A DNA stretch of 64,000 bases from Acerihabitans arboris (GTDB taxonomy: Bacteria > Pseudomonadota > Gammaproteobacteria > Enterobacterales > Enterobacteriaceae), in contig NZ_WUBS01000001.1 in the NCBI RefSeq assembly GCF_010131535.1, forward strand, positions 1 to 64,000, written 5' to 3'. The stretch's first letter is position 1, and each line of letters opens with the position of its first letter. The position numbers and the translations under genes are program-made. A model generated the notes under the pieces. That model was not told the origin of the DNA and did no database searches. It was given only the letters and a program-made list of their open reading frames with translations. This document shows, in pieces, positions 58,344 to 64,000 of the stretch.

Positions 58344-60044
58344 TTAATCGTAAAAGTCCCGGGCTGAGTTAACCACCGGCTTGACAATGCCGGCACGGAT
58401 AACAAAATCGCCATAGGACTCCTGCGCATGGCGTTCGCCGGCCCAGCGGCCCGCGGTCTGGTCGATAATGGCCAGAATCTCGTCTTCGGTAATATTTTCC
58501 CGGTACATGCGCGGTATACGCTCGCCGGAACGATCGCCGCCCAGGTACAGGTTATAACGGCCGACGGCCTTGCCCACCATGCCGATTTCCGCCAGCATCG
58601 CGCGCCCGCAGCCGTTCGGGCAGCCGGTCACCCGCAGGATGATTTCGTCATTGCCCAGGCCGTGGGTGGACATAATGCCCTCCACCTTGGTGACAAACTG
58701 CGGCAGGAAGCGCTCGGCCTCCGCCATCGCCAGCGGACAGGTGGGAAACGCCACGCAGGCCATGGACGCCTTGCGCTGCGGGCTGACGCTGTCGTTAATC
58801 AGGCCGTATTTGCGCGCCAGCGCCTCAATCTTGGCTTTATCGCGCGCGGGCACGCCCGCCACGATCAGGTTCTGGTTGGCGGTGAGACGGAAATCGCCTT
58901 TGTGGATACGGGCAATCTCCGCCATGCCGGTTTTAAGCAACCGATCCGGATAATCCAGAATACGGCCGTTTTCGATGAACAAGGTTAAATGCCAGAGGTT
59001 CTCAATCCCCTTGACCCAGCCGAAACGGTCGCCGCGTTCGGTAAAGCGATAAGGCCGGATCGGTTCGAATTTGATGCCGGCGCGCCGTTCCACTTCCGCT
59101 TTAAAGGTGTCGACCCCGACCCGCTCCAGGGTATATTTGGTTTTGGCGTTTTTACGGTTGGAGCGGTTGCCCCAGTCGCGCTGGGTGCCCACCACCGCCT
59201 CGGCGAAAGCCAGGGTATGTTCCGCCGCGATATATCCGAATTCGCTGGCCTTGCGCGGGTAGGTGGAGCTATCGCCATGGGTCATCGCCAGGCCGCCGCC
59301 CACCAGCACGTTAAACCCAACCAGCTGTCCGTTGTCGCTGATGGCGACAAAGTTAAGGTCGTTGGCGTGCAGATCGACGTCGTTTAACGGCGGCACCACC
59401 ACCGTGGTCTTGAACTTACGCGGCAGATAGGTGGGCCCTAAGATCGGCTCCTGATCGGTAGTTTCGCTTTTCTCGCCGTCCAGCCAGATCTCGGCATAGG
59501 CGCGGGTTCTGGGGAGCAGATGCTCGGAGATTTTTTTCGCCCACTCATAAGCCTGCTGGTGCAGTACCGACTCCACCGGATTGGCGCTGCACAGCACGTT
59601 ACGGTTTACATCCCCCGCCGTGGCGATAGAATCCAGCCCCAGGCCGTGCAGCATTTGGTGCATCTGCTTGAGATCGGGTTTGAGCACGCCGTGGAACTGG
59701 AAGGTCTGGCGCGTGGTCAGGCGCACGCTGCCGTAAAGCGTATGTTCGGCGGCAAAAGCCTCGATGCCCAGCCACTGCTGCGGGGTAATGATCCCACCCG
59801 GCAGGCGGCAGCGCAGCATCATGTTGATCAGCGGTTCCAGCTTTTGTTCAGCGCGTTCGGCGCGCAGATCGCGATCGTCCTGCTGGTACATGCCGTGAAA
59901 ACGGATCAGCTGGAAATTATCGCCGTTAAACCCGCCGGTCAGCCCATCGTGCAGATCCTCGGCGATGGTGCCGCGCAGGAAATTGCTTGCCCCTTTCAGC
60001 CGTTCATTATCGGACAAGGGAGGAGTAGGTTGTTTGTCACTCAT
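58344..60044 (-). CDS. cysI: Sulfite reductase hemoprotein subunit CysI
   Basis: Beta subunit of NADPH-sulfite reductase, reducing sulfite to sulfide with siroheme and a 4Fe-4S cluster. 566 aa (E. coli 570). Cluster and siroheme ligands are the Cys of [10 protein letters not shown] and TGCPNGCGR. Substrate arginines lie in segments such as [17 protein letters not shown]. The cysI start and cysJ stop share one base, so they are coupled. It needs siroheme from CysG encoded in this window. Confidence 0.99.
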   Translation of the reverse strand: MSDKQPTPPLSDNERLKGASNFLRGTIAEDLHDGLTGGFNGDNFQLIRFHGMYQQDDRDLRAERAEQKLEPLINMMLRCRLPGGIITPQQWLGIEAFAAEHTLYGSVRLTTRQTFQFHGVLKPDLKQMHQMLHGLGLDSIATAGDVNRNVLCSANPVESVLHQQAYEWAKKISEHLLPRTRAYAEIWLDGEKSETTDQEPILGPTYLPRKFKTTVVVPPLNDVDLHANDLNFVAISDNGQLVGFNVLVGGGLAMTHGDSSTYPRKASEFGYIAAEHTLAFAEAVVGTQRDWGNRSNRKNAKTKYTLERVGVDTFKAEVERRAGIKFEPIRPYRFTERGDRFGWVKGIENLWHLTLFIENGRILDYPDRLLKTGMAEIARIHKGDFRLTANQNLIVAGVPARDKAKIEALARKYGLINDSVSPQRKASMACVAFPTCPLAMAEAERFLPQFVTKVEGIMSTHGLGNDEIILRVTGCPNGCGRAMLAEIGMVGKAVGRYNLYLGGDRSGERIPRMYRENITEDEILAIIDQTAGRWAGERHAQESYGDFVIRAGIVKPVVNSARDFYD

Positions 60045-61849
60045 CAGTAGACGTCCCGCTGATAACGGCGCTCAATGCGCAGCTCACTTAAAAATTCATC
60101 AGCCTGCCCGGTATCCATGCCACCGTGCTCGGCCACCACGTCCAGTAATGCCTGCTCGACGTCTTTTGCCATACGGTTGGCGTCGCCGCAGACATAAATA
60201 TGCGCGCCCTGCTCTATCCAGCGCCAGACCTCGGCGCCTTTTTGCCGCAGCCGGTCCTGGACATAGATTTTCTCCGGCCGATCGCGCGACCAGGCCAAAT
60301 CGATCTCGGTCAGCAGGCCCTCTTTTTTGTAGCGCTGCCATTCCACCTGGTAGAGGAAATCATCGGTAAAATGCGGGTTGCCGAAAAACAGCCAGTTCTT
60401 GCCGGTGGCGCCGTCCGCTTCCCGTTGCTGCATAAAAGCGCGAAACGGCGCGATACCGGTACCCGGCCCAATCATAATCACCGGCGCGTCGGGATCGGCC
60501 GGCAGGCGGAAATTGTTATTGTGCTCGATAAAGATGCGTACCCCGTCGTCCTCGGCCAGGCGATCGGCCAGGTAACCGGTGGCGCCGCCGGTGCGCGGCC
60601 TGCCGTCCACTTCATAGCGCACCACGCCCACCGTGATATGCACCTCGTCGCTGGCCTCCGCCTGCGATGAGGCAATGGAGTACAGCCGCGGCGCCAGGGG
60701 ACGCAGGATCGCCAGCAGCTGATCCGCGCCAAGCTCCACCGGCGCCTGTCGCACCATATCCACGATGGGCGTCGATTGGGCATAGTGCTGCAAGCGCTCC
60801 TTGTCCACCGTTAGCGCCAGCAGCGCCTCGTCACGGGCCAGCGCGGCGTACTTCCCGACAATGACGGCGGTGTTCTGGGTCAGCTCGAAATGAGCGCGCA
60901 GCGCCTCGGCCAGGGTCATGGCCTGTGTTTCCACGGTGACCGTTTGCCCGCCGTCCAGCCACAGCAGCGTCAGCAGCTCGTCCACCAGCGCCGGATCGTT
61001 TTCATACCAGACGCCAAGCGCATCGCCGGGCTGATAACGCAGGCCGGAATCGCCGAGGTCGATTTCGATATGACGTACCTCTTTTAGCGAACTGCGGCTG
61101 GTGATTTTTTGTGACGTCGCCAGCGTGGCGACCAGCGGCTGGTCTTTGGTATAGGGCGTGGCGTCGACTTCATCCACCGTGCCGCTGATGGTCTGCGCGT
61201 GTTCGGCATCGCTCTCCTGCGGCACCTGCTGTTTCAGCAACGCCACGATATCCCGGCGCCAGGCTTCCGCCAGCGGCTGATATTCCACGTCGGCGTCAAC
61301 CCGTTCCAGCAGGCGCCGGGCGCCCAGTTCGGCCAGGCGGTGGTCAAAATCCTTGCCTATCTTGGCGAAATGCTCATAGGACGTATCGCCGAGGCCGAAT
61401 ACCGCAAAGCCTGTATCGCCTAGCCGGGGGGCTTTTTTCGAAAACAGGTATTTATACAGCGCCACCGCCTCTTCCGGCGGATCCCCTTCACCTTGGGTGG
61501 AAGCAACCACCAGCAGCAGCTTTTCCTGCGCGATCTGCTTAAATTTATAGTCGCCGGCGTTAATCAAGGTGACATCCAGCTTGGCGGCAATCAGATCGTC
61601 GCGTAATTGCTCCGCCAGCCGGCGGGCGTTGCCGGTTTGCGATGCGGACAACACCGTGATGGCGTGCGCCTTGGGCTGGATGGGCGCCGGGGTGGCGCCG
61701 GCGACGGGCGCCGGATTGACCTGCCCCCAAAAATAACCGGATACCCAGGCCATCTGCAGCGGAGAAAAATCACCGGTGGCTGCCTGCAGGCGGGCTAATT
61801 GTTCCGGATTCAGCGGGAGCAAAGAAGTAGGTGGAACCTGAGTCGTCAT
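60044..61849 (-). CDS. cysJ: Sulfite reductase flavoprotein subunit CysJ
   Basis: Alpha subunit that passes electrons from NADPH via FAD and FMN to CysI. Length 601 aa (E. coli 599). FMN-binding flavodoxin domain (about 65-205, [18 protein letters not shown]), connecting and FAD domain with [10 protein letters not shown], and the NADPH domain ([20 protein letters not shown], then [13 protein letters not shown]). First gene of cysJIH and divergent from queD. Confidence 0.99.
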   Translation of the reverse strand: MTTQVPPTSLLPLNPEQLARLQAATGDFSPLQMAWVSGYFWGQVNPAPVAGATPAPIQPKAHAITVLSASQTGNARRLAEQLRDDLIAAKLDVTLINAGDYKFKQIAQEKLLLVVASTQGEGDPPEEAVALYKYLFSKKAPRLGDTGFAVFGLGDTSYEHFAKIGKDFDHRLAELGARRLLERVDADVEYQPLAEAWRRDIVALLKQQVPQESDAEHAQTISGTVDEVDATPYTKDQPLVATLATSQKITSRSSLKEVRHIEIDLGDSGLRYQPGDALGVWYENDPALVDELLTLLWLDGGQTVTVETQAMTLAEALRAHFELTQNTAVIVGKYAALARDEALLALTVDKERLQHYAQSTPIVDMVRQAPVELGADQLLAILRPLAPRLYSIASSQAEASDEVHITVGVVRYEVDGRPRTGGATGYLADRLAEDDGVRIFIEHNNNFRLPADPDAPVIMIGPGTGIAPFRAFMQQREADGATGKNWLFFGNPHFTDDFLYQVEWQRYKKEGLLTEIDLAWSRDRPEKIYVQDRLRQKGAEVWRWIEQGAHIYVCGDANRMAKDVEQALLDVVAEHGGMDTGQADEFLSELRIERRYQRDVY

Positions 61850-62175
61850 TGCTGTTCGAATTTCCTTGTGCGTACCGGTAATGGCCGGGCGTTTATCATG
61901 AGATCATCAGATTTTGTAAGGTTACTCAGTGCGACGCAATCAATAAAGGATGTGATGGCAATAATAAATAACTAAAAGGCCTAAAGAGTTATTTTGGTTA
62001 AACTTATCGATTAAACTGGTTAAGCGCCGCGCCGGCGGTCAACGGCGTTTTTTCCAGGTTTTATCTGATATTGCCGCTAAATGGACCAACTACTTGGCGG
62101 TTCCCGGCACATAACATAGAATCATCGGCCGCATTTCGATACCATGCAGCGTATGTTGTGAAAAGAGGCCCTATA
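61850..62175. promoter_or_regulatory. Divergent control region cysJ / queD
   Basis: About 325 bp without a gene. 61905-62020 is AT-rich and should hold the cysJ promoter and CysB sites (for example around AATAACTAAAAGG...GAGTTATTTTGG, 61968-61998). 62020-62175 holds the queD leader. Site borders are not defined from sequence alone. Confidence 0.4.
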
Positions 62176-62541
62176 GTGGTAACCACGTTATTTAAAGATT
62201 TTACTTTCGAGGCGGCGCATCGTTTGCCGCACGTTCCCGCCGGCCATAAATGCGGCCGGTTGCATGGCCATTCTTTTATGGTGCGGATAGAAATTACCGG
62301 CGAGGTGGACCCGCTGACCGGCTGGGTGATCGATTTCGCCGAGCTGAAGGCCAGGTTTCGACCGATCCTCGATCGGCTTGATCACTACTACCTGAATGAT
62401 ATTCCCGGGCTGGACAATCCCACCAGCGAAGTGCTGGCCCATTGGATCTGGCACCAGCTTAAACCCAGCCTGCCCCTGCTAAGCGGTATCGTGGTGAAAG
62501 AAACCTGTACCGCCGGCTGCATTTACCACGGCGAAGAATAG
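62176..62541 (+). CDS. queD: 6-carboxy-5,6,7,8-tetrahydropterin synthase QueD
   Basis: Second step of queuosine/7-deazaguanine synthesis, from dihydroneopterin triphosphate. 121 aa, as in E. coli. Zinc ligands H in FEAAHRLPH and HGHSF, catalytic Cys in [11 protein letters not shown], and C-terminal [13 protein letters not shown]. The start is GTG 62176 after AGAGG, giving a protein in line with E. coli ([13 protein letters not shown]); the open frame upstream has no homology. Convergent with queE. Confidence 0.96.
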   Translation: MVTTLFKDFTFEAAHRLPHVPAGHKCGRLHGHSFMVRIEITGEVDPLTGWVIDFAELKARFRPILDRLDHYYLNDIPGLDNPTSEVLAHWIWHQLKPSLPLLSGIVVKETCTAGCIYHGEE

Positions 62542-62573
62542 CCGGCCCCGTTACGCTGGGACCGGCGGCCGGC

Positions 62574-63245
62574 TCAGGCAATATTCAGGTATTTATGGGT
62601 CTGCATCGACAGGCGCCAGTTGCGGGCGATGCAGGTTTCGATGCAAAGCCGGGTGGCGTCGTCCTGTTGGCTGATGGGCTGTAGAGCGATAATTCGCGGT
62701 TTATCGTCTTCAAGCGTGGCCAGCAGCGCATCAAGACGTTCAATATCCCGCTGACGCGCCACCGGATGCTTGATCTCATCGGCGCGTTCCAGCGCCTGCG
62801 GCAGGATTTCCATCCCCCCGCGCATGCCCACCTTGGGCGATACCGTCACCCAGGTCTGGCTGGTGCAGCGCACATCATGGGTGCCGCTGGTTTCAATCTG
62901 GCAGCTGAATCCCTGCTGCTCCAACACCTGCGTCAACGTATACAGATCGTGGATACAAGGCTCGCCGCCGGTAATCACCACATGGCGCGCCGTATAGCCC
63001 TGCTGTGCAATCACCGCCAGGATGTCCTCCGGCGACACCGAGGCCCAGCGATCGCTATCGGCGGTTTTCAACGAAATGTCCCCCAACGGAACCTCCTGGC
63101 GCGCGTCCATTTCCCAGGTATGTTTGGTGTCGCACCAGCTGCAGCCCACAGGGCAACCCTGCAGGCGGATAAATATCGCCGGCACGCCGGTAAAATAGCC
63201 TTCGCCCTGGAGCGTCTGGAAAATTTCGTTAAGCGGGTACTGCAT
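62574..63245 (-). CDS. queE: 7-carboxy-7-deazaguanine synthase QueE
   Basis: Radical SAM enzyme, third step of queuosine synthesis, making the deazapurine ring. 223 aa, the same as E. coli. Modified cluster-binding motif CPVGCSWC (Cys31, 35, 38), SAM segment VVITGGEPCIHDL, and C-terminal SMQTHKYLNIA. It lies convergent to queD and upstream of the eno 3' end, as in E. coli. Confidence 0.98.
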   Translation of the reverse strand: MQYPLNEIFQTLQGEGYFTGVPAIFIRLQGCPVGCSWCDTKHTWEMDARQEVPLGDISLKTADSDRWASVSPEDILAVIAQQGYTARHVVITGGEPCIHDLYTLTQVLEQQGFSCQIETSGTHDVRCTSQTWVTVSPKVGMRGGMEILPQALERADEIKHPVARQRDIERLDALLATLEDDKPRIIALQPISQQDDATRLCIETCIARNWRLSMQTHKYLNIA

Positions 63246-63548
63246 GATGTTCTCGATTAATGGACTACCTATAAGGGCAGTGATTATTACACTTTAGCTG
63301 AAGCAGGCCAAATTTGTCTTGCCGGCGTTGCACTATCCAACTTTCCTGATAAGGGGACATCATGTCATCGCCTTGGTATGGCTGATGGCGGATACACCGA
63401 ACGCGGTTTATCAGGCGTTTGACGTGGACGTTGGCCAGGATGACCGGTGAGGGGAAAAACCGCCCCGTTACCGGGCATGTTTGCCGGCAATGAGGGTAGA
63501 AACTGCCCCGCGGCCGGGCGCGTTGGCCGGCCGCGGGGCTACAGGCGA
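63246..63548. other. Intergenic stretch queE-eno with possible gene remnant and eno terminator
   Basis: A 13 bp perfect stem (63505-63517 with 63527-63539) just past the eno stop probably ends eno, though the following U-run is weak (AGTTTCT). 63361-63450 reads HVIALVWLMADTPNAVYQAF on the plus strand and stops with TGA; it looks protein-like and may be the tail of a lost gene, but nothing upstream extends it. Confidence 0.45.

Positions 63549-64000
<452 letters not shown>

Overview
The window is a chromosomal segment of an Enterobacterales bacterium. Gene order and protein sequence follow the Escherichia coli 56-62 min region (rrn-clpB-pgeF-rluD-bamD-raiA-pheA-tyrA-aroF, rplS-trmD-rimM-rpsP-ffh, luxS-micA-gshA, the argV-type tRNAs, csrA-alaS-recX-recA-pncC, mutS, rpoS-nlpD-pcm-surE-truD-ispF-ispD-ftsB, cysCND, iap, cysHIJ, queD, queE, eno). 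Several differences argue against a true Enterobacteriaceae genome. cysG sits directly in front of cysDNC, as in Yersinia/Pectobacterium/Sodalis-type genomes. yfiRNB, yqaA, mltB and the srl/hyc blocks are missing. The DNA is fairly GC-rich with AT-rich islands. A Sodalis/Bruguierivoracaceae or Pectobacteriaceae relative is my best guess; that is inference, not proof.

Layout. 1-620 holds the 5' end of a 16S rRNA gene read leftward, with its boxA leader and tandem P2/P1 promoters. 761-9493 carries clpB, pgeF, rluD, bamD, raiA and the aromatic amino acid genes pheL-pheA and tyrA-aroF. 11086-15071 holds yfiL and the rpsP-rimM-trmD-rplS operon plus ffh. 15248-21297 holds ypjD, corB, luxS, the sRNA micA, gshA, yqaB, three tRNA-Arg(ACG) and tRNA-Ser(GCT). 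21572-27001 holds csrA, alaS, recX, recA with its LexA box, and pncC.

27002-35060 is an accessory block between pncC and mutS. It contains an amino acid ABC transporter lacking its ATPase, an unrecognised AT-rich gene, a roughly 700 bp AT-rich gene-free stretch, an unrecognised membrane-active protein gene that appears frameshifted at its 3' end, yjdM, and an alpha/beta hydrolase divergent from an OhrR-like regulator with twin palindromic operators.

35061-50717 is core: mutS, rpoS-nlpD-pcm-surE-truD-ispFD-ftsB, ygbE, the sulfate activation operon cysG-cysDNC, and iap. 51069-57530 is the second accessory locus and the most interesting part: an aga/kba-like amino-sugar pathway (kbaZ, agaS, kbaY) with no PTS genes. 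Import and phosphorylation seem instead to be handled by an EamA-type permease and a BadF-type sugar kinase. It is controlled by a divergent AgaR-like repressor with two candidate operators flanking a CRP-like site. It sits between iap and cysH, the position of the type I-E CRISPR-Cas system in E. coli K-12. 57595-61849 is cysHIJ, followed by queD, queE and the 3' part of eno.

Functionally the core genes link sulfate assimilation (cysDNC, cysHIJ, with siroheme from cysG for CysI), stress control (rpoS, clpB, recA, csrA, raiA, micA), ribosome and SRP biogenesis, aromatic amino acid synthesis and outer-membrane assembly.
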